Positions 1 to 6,871 of a stretch of 8,975 nt of DNA are shown in pieces. This DNA is from Prevotellaceae bacterium UBA1716 (GTDB lineage: Bacteria; Bacteroidota; Bacteroidia; Bacteroidales; Bacteroidaceae): contig DCIW01000189.1 of the NCBI GenBank assembly GCA_002317225.1, positions 17,738 through 26,712 on the forward strand, in the 5' to 3' direction. How positions within the stretch are numbered: the stretch's first letter is position 1; each line of letters begins with the position of its first letter. The notes below the pieces were generated by a model that saw nothing but the letters and a program-made list of their open reading frames with translations, made no database searches and was not told the origin of the DNA. A program made the position numbers and the translations under genes.

Positions 1-1004
1 GTCAATATCATTTGTCCTAAATACTTAGCAGGAGGAACATATCCGTCGAACTTAACCTTCTTCTTCGACATAAACTCTCCGTTCAATATCAAAGGAATAA
101 AAAGCAATCCATGATACAGACCAAACAACAAATATGTCCAGTCGAGCCCATGCCACAAGCCCACAGTAACCATATTTATTATGCAAGCAAGGATGATTCC
201 CAAGTTGTCATAATCCCTGAAGCGAATATTGAGAGGCATAAAAACATAATCGGTCAGCCAACTCGTAAGTGACATGTGCCAACGTCTCCAATAATCTGCC
301 ATATTACGAGCGAAGTATGGATAATTGAAGTTCTTTGCTACCTTTATTCCTAATACTTTAGCAACACCAATCGCCAAGTCAGAATATCCCGAAAAATCAA
401 AATACAACTGGATTGGATACATAAGCGCAACGAGCAAAAGTCCCAACTGTGTACTCTCTTCCGGATGACCCCAACCAAGAGCCACAAAGGTAGCAAGCGA
501 GTCGGCAACCACATATTTCTTCAGCAATCCCCAAAGGATTTGACGCATTCCATCTACTGCCAAATCGTACTGGAAAGTGCGAGGAACTGCCACTTGTGCA
601 AGAAATACTTTTGGACGATCGATAGGTCCAGAAAGCATCGTCGGGAAAAATGAAATATAAAGAGCAAAAGCAACGAAATCATCCGTTGGAGGAATATGTT
701 TTCTGTGAACTTCGATAATATACGAAACAAGCTTGAATGTAAAGAAACTCACTCCTATCAAAGCTATTACACTCGATAAGACATGAGTGAGTTGTACAAG
801 CAAAAGCACAATGCCAATGCAAGTGCCGAAAGTCGTCAGACGAGATGCTTTCGTCTCATTCACATCATTATTCCGACCGATACTTTTGCCAAGAAAAAAG
901 AACAAAACAGTAGATGCTATCAATATTGGTAGCATCTTCCACTCCAGATATGCGTAGATGGCATAACTGACAAGCAATAATGTTATGTTCTGAAGACTTT
1001 TCAC
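1..1004 (-). CDS. MBOAT-family membrane O-acyltransferase (AlgI/DltB type), C-terminus beyond window
   Basis: Polytopic membrane enzyme that probably transfers an activated acyl group across the inner membrane to a surface glycan. 334 residues are visible; the family usually has about 450-500, so the C-terminus lies past the left edge. Visible family motifs are FFPTMLSGPIDRP (119-131), FDFSGYSDLAIG (202-213), NFNYPYFARNMADYWRRWH (225-243) and VGLWHGLDW (281-289), where His285 is the expected catalytic histidine. Many hydrophobic helices are evident. The start is a GTG overlapping the carrier-protein stop by 4 nt (GTGA); an in-frame TAA immediately precedes it, so no earlier start is possible. 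Compared with AlgI-like proteins, the first roughly 20-25 residues (usually the first membrane helix) seem to be missing. The adjacent FkbH and carrier protein suggest that the donor is an acyl-carrier-protein thioester, as in DltB. The family call is firm; the acyl group and acceptor are inferred. Confidence 0.93.
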   Translation of the reverse strand, partial: MKSLQNITLLLVSYAIYAYLEWKMLPILIASTVLFFFLGKSIGRNNDVNETKASRLTTFGTCIGIVLLLVQLTHVLSSVIALIGVSFFTFKLVSYIIEVHRKHIPPTDDFVAFALYISFFPTMLSGPIDRPKVFLAQVAVPRTFQYDLAVDGMRQILWGLLKKYVVADSLATFVALGWGHPEESTQLGLLLVALMYPIQLYFDFSGYSDLAIGVAKVLGIKVAKNFNYPYFARNMADYWRRWHMSLTSWLTDYVFMPLNIRFRDYDNLGIILACIINMVTVGLWHGLDWTYLLFGLYHGLLFIPLILNGEFMSKKKVKFDGYVPPAKYLGQMIL

Positions 1005-1237
1005 TTAGATGCAATGCAATCAATCATTTCGCCAACATTGTTCCACGAAAGTATTTCACGACTTGTGAAACGAATGGCAAAGAGTTTTTCAATCTCCTTA
1101 ATCAACTGTATATGTGAGAGCGAATCCCAATCCTCAACATCTTCTGCTGTAGTTTGGTCTTCAAGCACAATATCTTCATCATCAAGCACATCACGAAAGA
1201 TGTCTTGAACTTTCATAAGTATTTCGTTACGTTCCAT
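1001..1237 (-). CDS. Acyl carrier protein, stand-alone
   Basis: A 78-residue carrier protein with typical acidic four-helix composition. Ser39 in the motif WDSLSHI (37-43) is the predicted attachment site for 4'-phosphopantetheine. The motif differs from the DSLD/E form of fatty-acid ACPs, which suggests a specialised carrier. It starts 1 nt after the fkbH-like stop and its own stop overlaps the MBOAT start, so translation of the three genes is probably coupled. By analogy with FkbJ/AsmI-type carriers paired with FkbH, and with DltC paired with DltB, it should carry the glyceryl (or similar hydroxyacyl) thioester made by the upstream enzyme and present it to the MBOAT protein. The carrier identity is clear from the sequence; the cargo is inferred from the neighbours. 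Confidence 0.94.
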   Translation of the reverse strand: MERNEILMKVQDIFRDVLDDEDIVLEDQTTAEDVEDWDSLSHIQLIKEIEKLFAIRFTSREILSWNNVGEMIDCIASK

Positions 1238-1238
1238 A

Positions 1239-2957
1239 TTATTTCTTTGTTATGTAGTTTGCAAGTGGTTGGTAAGTTTCGACCTCGAGAACGAATCGGT
1301 TTTCACCAATTGAATCAAAACCAAGCGAAGGGTAATGCTGTGCAACCATCTCATTCTTTTTGGTTGGCAAATACTCACCTATTATTTTCTTGTAATTATG
1401 TTCCTTTGCCCATTCCACAATGGTGTTGAGCGTAAAGTGTTCCATTCCACGTTTAAGAACTCGGCAGGACATAAACCATGTATCAACAAATAATGCCTGC
1501 TCTTCGGGAAGAGACTTCATAATCACTACACAAATCAGTCCGTTATCTCCAAATTTATCTTCAAGAGCAAAAGAGAAAGTAGCATAATCTGAACTGATTT
1601 CCATTGCTCTTATCTCTTCTTCGGTATAGCGAATAGTTCGCAAATTGAACTGGTTGCTTCGTTGTGAGAGTTGTGCAACACGAGGAATGTTGAAGGCATT
1701 GAAACCTGTCACTTCGCATTTCATGTTGAGACTTTTCAAGAAATCCTCTTCGTTAGCGAAATGCTGTGATTCGCTCATTCGCTGTGCTTCCACTTGATAT
1801 TGGCGCGTTCTGTCAGAATCGTTTGACGAATAAGATGCTGTTTCGAAGAGATTGAGCGAATAGAGATATTCAAGATATTCGCCTGGGTCTTCAGGCATTT
1901 CAGGCACAGTAACTTGCGGAATACTTTCACGAACAAGGTTTCGTTCAAAAGGATTGTCATCAATAAAAACCATCGAATCAAAACCGATATTCAGCACTTT
2001 CTGTATAGTTCTTATATTGTCAGCCTTATTTTCCCAATTAGCAACGAACACACTAATATCATCGAGTTTCAGCACCATCTCAGGATTCTTCACAAAAGCC
2101 TCTTTTGCCTTAGCCTCATCATTCTTCGAACAGATGGCAATAATAATGCCTCGATTCTTCAACACACGAACCCATTCTTGAAATTCGGTGAAGGCTTTTC
2201 CTATTCCCAAACCGTGACCAATCTGGATTCCTTCCCATCCATCATCTCCCACTACTCCACCCCAAAGGGTATTATCAAGGTCAAGTATAAGGCATTTCTT
2301 GAATTGTCCCTGCAATGCACAAAGAATGTCCATCGTACGAGAAGCAACAAATGGTAAGGCATCTATGCTCAGCAACATCTCAGTATTAACATAAACTGCC
2401 GAGTCGAACAACCATTTGCGACCAAACTCATTTTGAAGAGATGCAATATCGCAAATGAAAAGGTTCGGAAGTTCTTGGGAAAGTTTCATCAACTCAAAGT
2501 TGAGTTTACGAAGTTGGTAAACAAATGAGTTCTGAACCTTATTAGAATATGAGCCAAACGCAGAATTGTCAATCTCGGGATAGTTATAATAGATGATTCT
2601 CCCGCCTATTGAATTGCAAAGAGTCCGAACGAAATCAAGTCGTTCTTCTGCCAATCGTCCTTGTTGTTCAATAGAGAGAAGCGAATATGTTTCAAGCAAC
2701 TTATGAGTAGACTGAAACACAATTGTATATTCTGCATTATGCTCATACAACTCGCTCGAAGGGTCAAGCACCTGACGTTCAACTTGATTGTACTCAGCCT
2801 CAAAAAGGTCGAGAACAATATCGCGCTCAATCGCTTCACCACGAAGTGCAACTGCGAGGAACTGCGTAGCAGAGTCACCAAGCAGAGACACCTTAATCTT
2901 TTTAAGTGAAGAAGTGTCGCGTTTCAGGTTGCGTTTCAGTTGCTTAAAATCGTTCAT
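1239..2957 (-). CDS. FkbH-like HAD-IIIC enzyme (glyceryl-ACP synthase type)
   Basis: 572 residues in the usual three-part FkbH layout. An N-terminal SGNH-like domain (about 20-210) carries a GDS motif at 27-29. A HAD domain (about 220-370) has DLDNTLWGG at 226-234 (nucleophile Asp226, acid/base Asp228), SKND at 277-280 with the motif II Ser277, a candidate motif III Lys311, and FIDDNPFERN at 331-340. A C-terminal acetyltransferase-like domain (about 410-560) has QRSNQFNLRT at 432-441 and CRVLKRGME at 498-506. FkbH proteins dephosphorylate D-1,3-bisphosphoglycerate and place the glyceryl group on a carrier-protein thiol, first characterised in methoxymalonyl-ACP pathways. The oxidising and methylating partners of that pathway are absent here, so free glyceryl transfer to a polysaccharide is more likely. 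AAGGA lies upstream of the ATG. Family certain; substrate inferred. Confidence 0.93.
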   Translation of the reverse strand: MNDFKQLKRNLKRDTSSLKKIKVSLLGDSATQFLAVALRGEAIERDIVLDLFEAEYNQVERQVLDPSSELYEHNAEYTIVFQSTHKLLETYSLLSIEQQGRLAEERLDFVRTLCNSIGGRIIYYNYPEIDNSAFGSYSNKVQNSFVYQLRKLNFELMKLSQELPNLFICDIASLQNEFGRKWLFDSAVYVNTEMLLSIDALPFVASRTMDILCALQGQFKKCLILDLDNTLWGGVVGDDGWEGIQIGHGLGIGKAFTEFQEWVRVLKNRGIIIAICSKNDEAKAKEAFVKNPEMVLKLDDISVFVANWENKADNIRTIQKVLNIGFDSMVFIDDNPFERNLVRESIPQVTVPEMPEDPGEYLEYLYSLNLFETASYSSNDSDRTRQYQVEAQRMSESQHFANEEDFLKSLNMKCEVTGFNAFNIPRVAQLSQRSNQFNLRTIRYTEEEIRAMEISSDYATFSFALEDKFGDNGLICVVIMKSLPEEQALFVDTWFMSCRVLKRGMEHFTLNTIVEWAKEHNYKKIIGEYLPTKKNEMVAQHYPSLGFDSIGENRFVLEVETYQPLANYITKK

Positions 2958-3021
2958 CTATTATCTTTGATTCCTTTCTTTATATTTTTTAGTTGCTATC
3001 AACTGGATTTAATAGACAACT

Positions 3022-3714
3022 CTACAGATATTTTTCAATAAGTTCCTTCATGCCTTCGGATGCACCTTTCTTGATATGAGTTACACCAAGACTTGCGTCA
3101 TATTTCACATCCTTAGGGTCAATAAGGAAAATCTTACAATGGCTATTGGTATACGATAGTAAGCCCGCAGCAGGATAGACATTGAGCGATGTGCCGATGA
3201 CCACAAGGACATCAGCCTCGTTCACCTTCTTGATAGCAGGTTCTATCATTGGGACACTTTCACCAAACCAAACTATGAAAGGACGAAGTTGACTACCATC
3301 CTTAGCCTTATCACCTATCTCGATATCCATATCGTCTTCGGGAAGAGTGATGATGCAGTTAGGGTCGTTAGGATTGATAGTGGAAGTTGCCTTCATCAAT
3401 TCGCCATGAAGGTGTATAATATTCTTGCTTCCTGCTCGTTCGTGTAAGTTGTCAACATTCTGAGTCACAACAGTCACTTCGTATTTATCCTCAAGACTTG
3501 CCACAAGCTTATGGCCTTCGCAAGGCTGAACAGTAGGCAACTGACGACGACGCTCATTGTAAAATTTGATGACAAGAGCAGGGTCGCGATAATAACCTTC
3601 GATACTTGCAACAGCCTCCACTGGATACTGTTCCCAAAGTCCATTGCTATCTCGGAATGTGCTGATGCCACTCTCTGCCGACATTCCAGCACCTGTAAGG
3701 AAAACGAGCTTCAT
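3022..3714 (-). CDS. Sir2-family NAD-dependent protein deacylase, CobB/SIRT5-like, lacking zinc cysteines
   Basis: 230-residue sirtuin that would remove acyl groups from lysine with NAD+ as co-substrate. Motifs: NAD-binding GAGMSAESGI (8-17), FRD (20-22), QNVDNLHERAG (85-95), catalytic His103 in LHGE, PFIVWFGE (145-152) and GTSLNVYPAAGL (174-185). Tyr52 and Arg55 in FYNERRRQL match the Y-x-x-R pair that lets class III sirtuins (SIRT5, CobB) bind negatively charged acyl groups such as succinyl. The stretch between His103 and Pro145, which normally holds two Cys-x-x-Cys pairs for zinc, has a single cysteine (Cys120), so the structural zinc is probably absent. It starts 8 nt after the glycosyltransferase stop. 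Sirtuin identity is certain; preference for acidic acyl groups is inferred from the Tyr/Arg pair. Confidence 0.95.
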   Translation of the reverse strand: MKLVFLTGAGMSAESGISTFRDSNGLWEQYPVEAVASIEGYYRDPALVIKFYNERRRQLPTVQPCEGHKLVASLEDKYEVTVVTQNVDNLHERAGSKNIIHLHGELMKATSTINPNDPNCIITLPEDDMDIEIGDKAKDGSQLRPFIVWFGESVPMIEPAIKKVNEADVLVVIGTSLNVYPAAGLLSYTNSHCKIFLIDPKDVKYDASLGVTHIKKGASEGMKELIEKYL

Positions 3715-3722
3715 AGTTTATC

Positions 3723-4652
3723 TTATTTTATGGTAGAATAAAAACCGAGTTTATAGAGATTGAACAATATTAGGTTTGGATTGGAAGAGAGAAGATTGGA
3801 CTTCATCGGGCGTTTGAACAAGCAAAAGAATGCACGAATCAACCATCCCAAACTCTTATATTTATTATAGGTACGCACGACTGTCACTTCATCGCAAATA
3901 TCAGAACTGAATGTATGAGCGGACTTTAGTGCTTCTTCGGTCTTACGGATAAAGGCTTCGTTATCTTCAATATCTTTATTTTCGAGTGGATTGTCGATAC
4001 AATAGATTTCGAATCTCGCAGTCTTCAAGTCCTTTCCGTACTTCACGTCTTCGTAACCATATTGAGTATAGCGTTCATCAAACTTTACCACATCCGCAAC
4101 TTTTCGAGAAATAAGAAAACAGAAAGAACGGAATTGTTCGCTTATGCAACCAACTTTTTGCTCGTAACGCTTCTCATATTTCCATCGCAACTGCTTATGA
4201 GGATCGTAACACACATCGGGACATTTCATTCCTCCACACACCACATCGTGGTCTTTTGCAGCATCAATATACTTCTTCACAAAGTCGTCACGCACAACTT
4301 TTCCGTCCGAATCCATAAAAAGAAGCATATCTCCTTTCGCTTCTTGTGCAAGGATATTGCGAATGGCAGAGCGTCCGACATTCTCCTTACGCTGGAGATG
4401 ACGACAATTGCTCAAATCTATTATCTTGTGATTTGCAATGATATTTACAGGCGAATGGCTACCATCTTCCGCAACGATTATTTCGTATGATATGCCAAGT
4501 GCTTCTGCTTGTTCATGTATATCATAAACAAGTTTGTAGCATGTATAGTCATATGTAGGAATAAGTACGGATAAGAATAAGCCCCCTCTAGCTCCCCCAT
4601 AAGGGGAGAACTTGAAGTTACTATTTGACTGGCAGTTTTTCTGATGGGACAT
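3723..4652 (-). CDS. Family 2 glycosyltransferase with a repeat-derived N-terminus
   Basis: 309-residue GT-A fold glycosyltransferase. The nucleotide-binding core starts at LSVLIPTYDY (27-36), followed by EIIVAEDGS (57-65), ENVGRSAIRN (90-99), the metal-binding MDSDG (113-117) and FDERYTQYGYEDVKYG (191-206), whose Glu201-Asp202 resembles the catalytic pair of galactosyltransferase-like C-terminal domains. It likely adds a sugar to a lipid-linked surface glycan on the cytoplasmic side; donor and acceptor cannot be read. The first 26 residues are not part of the fold: residues 12-25 are encoded by a C-rich palindromic repeat. The ATG at 4652 is the only ATG, GTG or TTG in this frame after the porZ stop and before the core, so the extension appears to be translated. 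The frame stays open upstream to the porZ stop codon. Confidence 0.93.
   Translation of the reverse strand: MSHQKNCQSNSNFKFSPYGGARGGLFLSVLIPTYDYTCYKLVYDIHEQAEALGISYEIIVAEDGSHSPVNIIANHKIIDLSNCRHLQRKENVGRSAIRNILAQEAKGDMLLFMDSDGKVVRDDFVKKYIDAAKDHDVVCGGMKCPDVCYDPHKQLRWKYEKRYEQKVGCISEQFRSFCFLISRKVADVVKFDERYTQYGYEDVKYGKDLKTARFEIYCIDNPLENKDIEDNEAFIRKTEEALKSAHTFSSDICDEVTVVRTYNKYKSLGWLIRAFFCLFKRPMKSNLLSSNPNLILFNLYKLGFYSTIK
4579..4620. repeat. C-rich palindromic repeat within the glycosyltransferase 5' end (copy 1)
   Basis: On the plus strand this reads AAGCCCCCTCTAGCTCCCCC, then ATAAGGGGAG and AACTTGAAGTTA. It contains an inner hairpin (CTCCCC at 4592-4597, GGGGAG at 4603-4608, 5-nt loop) and a small palindrome AACTTGAAGTT (4609-4619). 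It encodes residues 12-25 of the glycosyltransferase (NFKFSPYGGARGGL plus a Phe). From memory, similar dispersed elements are common in Prevotella and other Bacteroidetes genomes; only the two copies here are seen directly. Confidence 0.8.
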
Positions 4653-4766
4653 ATTAAGTGTATTATTAGCAAATGCTCCGTTTATCCAAGTATATACAAA
4701 CTCCTCCCGTTCTTTCTCATCAAGCTCGAAAGCGCTTACGCGATAAGGGGGAGGTTGGGAGGGGCT
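4653..4766 (-). other. porZ-glycosyltransferase gap: 38 open codons in frame with both genes
   Basis: The interval between the porZ stop and the glycosyltransferase ATG is exactly 38 codons, in frame with both genes and free of stop codons. The first nine codons come from the C-rich repeat; codons 11-32 read SAFELDEKEREEFVYTWING, then AF, which looks protein-like (acidic/basic alternation, aromatic residues). There is no ATG, GTG or TTG in frame, so it is probably not translated by a normal start. It may be a remnant of coding DNA. Confidence 0.45.
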
Positions 4767-4769
4767 TTA
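4743..4769. repeat. Related C-rich repeat in inverted orientation at the porZ stop (copy 2)
   Basis: On the minus strand this reads TAAAGCCCCTCCCAACCTCC followed by CCCTTAT, starting with the porZ stop codon TAA itself. It aligns with copy 1 (AAGCCCC, then a variable middle, then CTCCCCC and TTA/ATA) but in the opposite direction. In the minus-strand transcript its C-rich strand could pair imperfectly with the G-rich strand of copy 1 about 130 nt downstream. Confidence 0.65.
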
Positions 4770-6830
4770 CCTCACAATCAAGATTTTAGCACATGCACCT
4801 TTCTTGCCACCTTCATCTGTGCAAAGGGCATAATAGATGCCTGACGAAACACGTTTGCCCGCTTTGTTGCAGCAATTCCAGTTAAACTGCCCACCATTGC
4901 TTGTGCCTTCATAAACAAGTTTGCCTGCTGCATTTGCTATCTTCACATCAGTATTATAGGCAAGTCCTGTAATATGAACATCTCCAGAGTATTCAGGACG
5001 AACAGGATTTGGAAATACTTTAAGTGAAGAATTCTGGAGTTCTTCTTCTGGATCTGTTGCATCACCCTTAAATGAGCAGAGTCCTGCATCTGTGGCTATG
5101 AACACCTCACCAGTCTCTCCGTTAATGGCAATACTGTTGATAACATCTGATATAAGCGGAGAATTATCCTTTGTGAAGTGATGAATCGATTCAAGTCCAT
5201 CTGCACTAATAAGATATACGCCATTATTCACAGTACCCACCCACTTGCGATTCGCTCCGTCGATAGCGATGCACTTAACTGGGACACCACTAAGAAGATA
5301 ATCGGCTCTGTCGCTTCCATCATTGCGAGGAACCTTGATTTGGTTGAATTGGTAGTTCTTGTCAAATATCTCTTCTGGCTTTTCTACCATAAAGATACCT
5401 GCAGTATTGCCCACCCACACGGCTCCATTAAGGTCTTCAATCGCACAATACCATAAGTCTGGCGAATAAGTTGTACCTTCCAAGTTAGAGAAGGATGTGA
5501 TAAATCTGTAGGTATCATCCTTCTGGGTATTGATGGTTCCATTAGTATTTATGATCATCATCCCCGACTCACCATGATTGTTAGTAGTTCGACGGCAATT
5601 GATCCATGCCCAACCTCGAGAATCGAAATATGTATTGTCCCAAGTAGGCTTGCCTTCCAACTGTGAATAGTAATACTTTATCCATTTGCCATCAGCCTTA
5701 AGAATCTTGACAATGGTGTCTGTCTCATTATTACACATCCAAAGATTGCCCTCTGGATCATAGTTGAGAGCTGTAACACGAACATAATAATGTGCATACT
5801 TATCATTAGGAAGGATGCTCGTAAGCGGCGAGTTGTCATTAGAATAATGCTTTACCATCTTATAATTGCGAAACTCATAGATACCGCTACGCTTTGTTCC
5901 CAACCAATGGTGTTCGGAGTCATTAGGGTCTTGGACCACATCTGTTACATTCATATATGTATTTTGCCCAACCTCTGCAATTGGAGCCTTCTCATCGAAG
6001 GCAGTCCATTTCCCATTCTCATACCTCATAACTGTTCCCACATAATCAACCTCCGGGAAATAGAAATTGCCACCTGCCACCAAAAGGCGGTTACCTATCA
6101 TATTAAGTTTATACGAATAGTTACGGATAGGACTTTCAGGGATATATTTATCAGCATTTGCAAGAGCTTTGTCATCAGAGATATTCTCGTTTTTCAATCC
6201 GCTATAACGCGAATCAGCATTGAGTTCTGCATCGCTCATCAATTTCCAATTGTTTGGATTAAGAAGATTAAGCGAACGGTCACCGAAGTAGGTGCCCTTT
6301 GCAGTCTTGGCATATATGTACTTGCTATCAGCAAGACAAGACTTTACCGCAGTATCAAACTTATAAGTATCCTTGAAATTATAGTTCTTGAGACTCAGTG
6401 TGATGAGCCCTGAATTAGTGGAAATGAACGCTTCATCGCCTGAAATGCAGAGTTCGTTGAGCGTTTTGTCGCCCAATGTAGATGTCTTGAATTCAGACAT
6501 GTTAGTGCAATAATTGCTTTCGTCCATAACATCCACATTGCCATTCTTATAAAGTATGACAAGCGACTTTGTTGCAGTACAAGCAGCAATATCGTATATC
6601 CCAAAGTCATTGAGACAATTGGACTTATCGTATGTCAACACATAAGTGTCTTCTGGATCATAACTAGAAAGATCACCATTTGCCAACACAAAGTATTGGC
6701 CATTCAACTTCACTGCCTTTTTAGGATTATGGTACGAGGCATAAATCTTCCAATCATCGGCTTTTGCTGATGAAGAGAAAAACGAAGAGCAAAAAGTGAA
6801 AAGTATGAGTATGTAAAAGAAACGTTTCAT
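4767..6830 (-). CDS. porZ: PorZ-like type IX secretion protein (beta-propellers plus C-terminal sorting domain)
   Basis: 687-residue exported protein. Residues 1-24 form a signal peptide (basic start, hydrophobic core, likely cleavage after AKA). The body has repeated propeller-type blades, for example WLGTKRSGIYEF, VWVGNTAGIFMV, WVGTVNNGVYLI and VFIATDAGLCSF, like two-component-regulator propellers. The N-terminal part (DDWKIYASYHN, LANGDLSSYDPEDT, YKNGNVDVMD) resembles the PorZ N-terminal propeller. Residues 601-687 form a T9SS sorting domain with FPNPVRPEY, KLVYEG, a G-x-x-W-like core and SGIYYALCTDEGG through AKILIVR. In P. gingivalis PorZ is a surface part of the PorU/V/Q/Z attachment complex, keeps its sorting domain and binds A-LPS. 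This protein is shorter than P. gingivalis PorZ, as I recall it (about 780 residues). A generic T9SS propeller cargo is the main alternative. Confidence 0.82.
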   Translation of the reverse strand: MKRFFYILILFTFCSSFFSSSAKADDWKIYASYHNPKKAVKLNGQYFVLANGDLSSYDPEDTYVLTYDKSNCLNDFGIYDIAACTATKSLVILYKNGNVDVMDESNYCTNMSEFKTSTLGDKTLNELCISGDEAFISTNSGLITLSLKNYNFKDTYKFDTAVKSCLADSKYIYAKTAKGTYFGDRSLNLLNPNNWKLMSDAELNADSRYSGLKNENISDDKALANADKYIPESPIRNYSYKLNMIGNRLLVAGGNFYFPEVDYVGTVMRYENGKWTAFDEKAPIAEVGQNTYMNVTDVVQDPNDSEHHWLGTKRSGIYEFRNYKMVKHYSNDNSPLTSILPNDKYAHYYVRVTALNYDPEGNLWMCNNETDTIVKILKADGKWIKYYYSQLEGKPTWDNTYFDSRGWAWINCRRTTNNHGESGMMIINTNGTINTQKDDTYRFITSFSNLEGTTYSPDLWYCAIEDLNGAVWVGNTAGIFMVEKPEEIFDKNYQFNQIKVPRNDGSDRADYLLSGVPVKCIAIDGANRKWVGTVNNGVYLISADGLESIHHFTKDNSPLISDVINSIAINGETGEVFIATDAGLCSFKGDATDPEEELQNSSLKVFPNPVRPEYSGDVHITGLAYNTDVKIANAAGKLVYEGTSNGGQFNWNCCNKAGKRVSSGIYYALCTDEGGKKGACAKILIVR

Positions 6831-6871
6831 TACAATTTGAGTATATATCCTTATAGATAATAACGCACGAA

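Noticed and set aside
1914..2357. A 147-codon open frame on the plus strand.
   Set aside because: It lies opposite the HAD core of the FkbH-like gene, whose motifs are intact; no domain or promoter supports it.
1001..2957. Methoxymalonyl-ACP or other polyketide biosynthesis cluster, suggested by FkbH and a carrier protein.
   Set aside because: No ketosynthase, acyl-CoA dehydrogenase, hydroxyacyl dehydrogenase or O-methyltransferase gene is present; the next gene is an MBOAT transferase.
2981..2994. Small hairpin (AGTTG/CAACT) between the sirtuin and FkbH genes, considered as a terminator.
   Set aside because: The stem is only 5 bp of mixed A/T and G/C, and on the transcribed strand it is followed by A residues, not T; it should not stop transcription.
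4684..4691. TATACTTG on the minus strand, one mismatch from a TAnnTTTG -7 box, as a separate promoter for the glycosyltransferase.
   Set aside because: No TTTG is at the proper distance upstream and the mismatch is in the conserved core; too weak to list as a promoter.
5790..6413. A 207-codon open frame on the plus strand.
   Set aside because: It is antisense to porZ, has no recognisable domain, is rich in Ile/Cys/Arg/His as expected of a reverse-strand shadow, and porZ is well supported.
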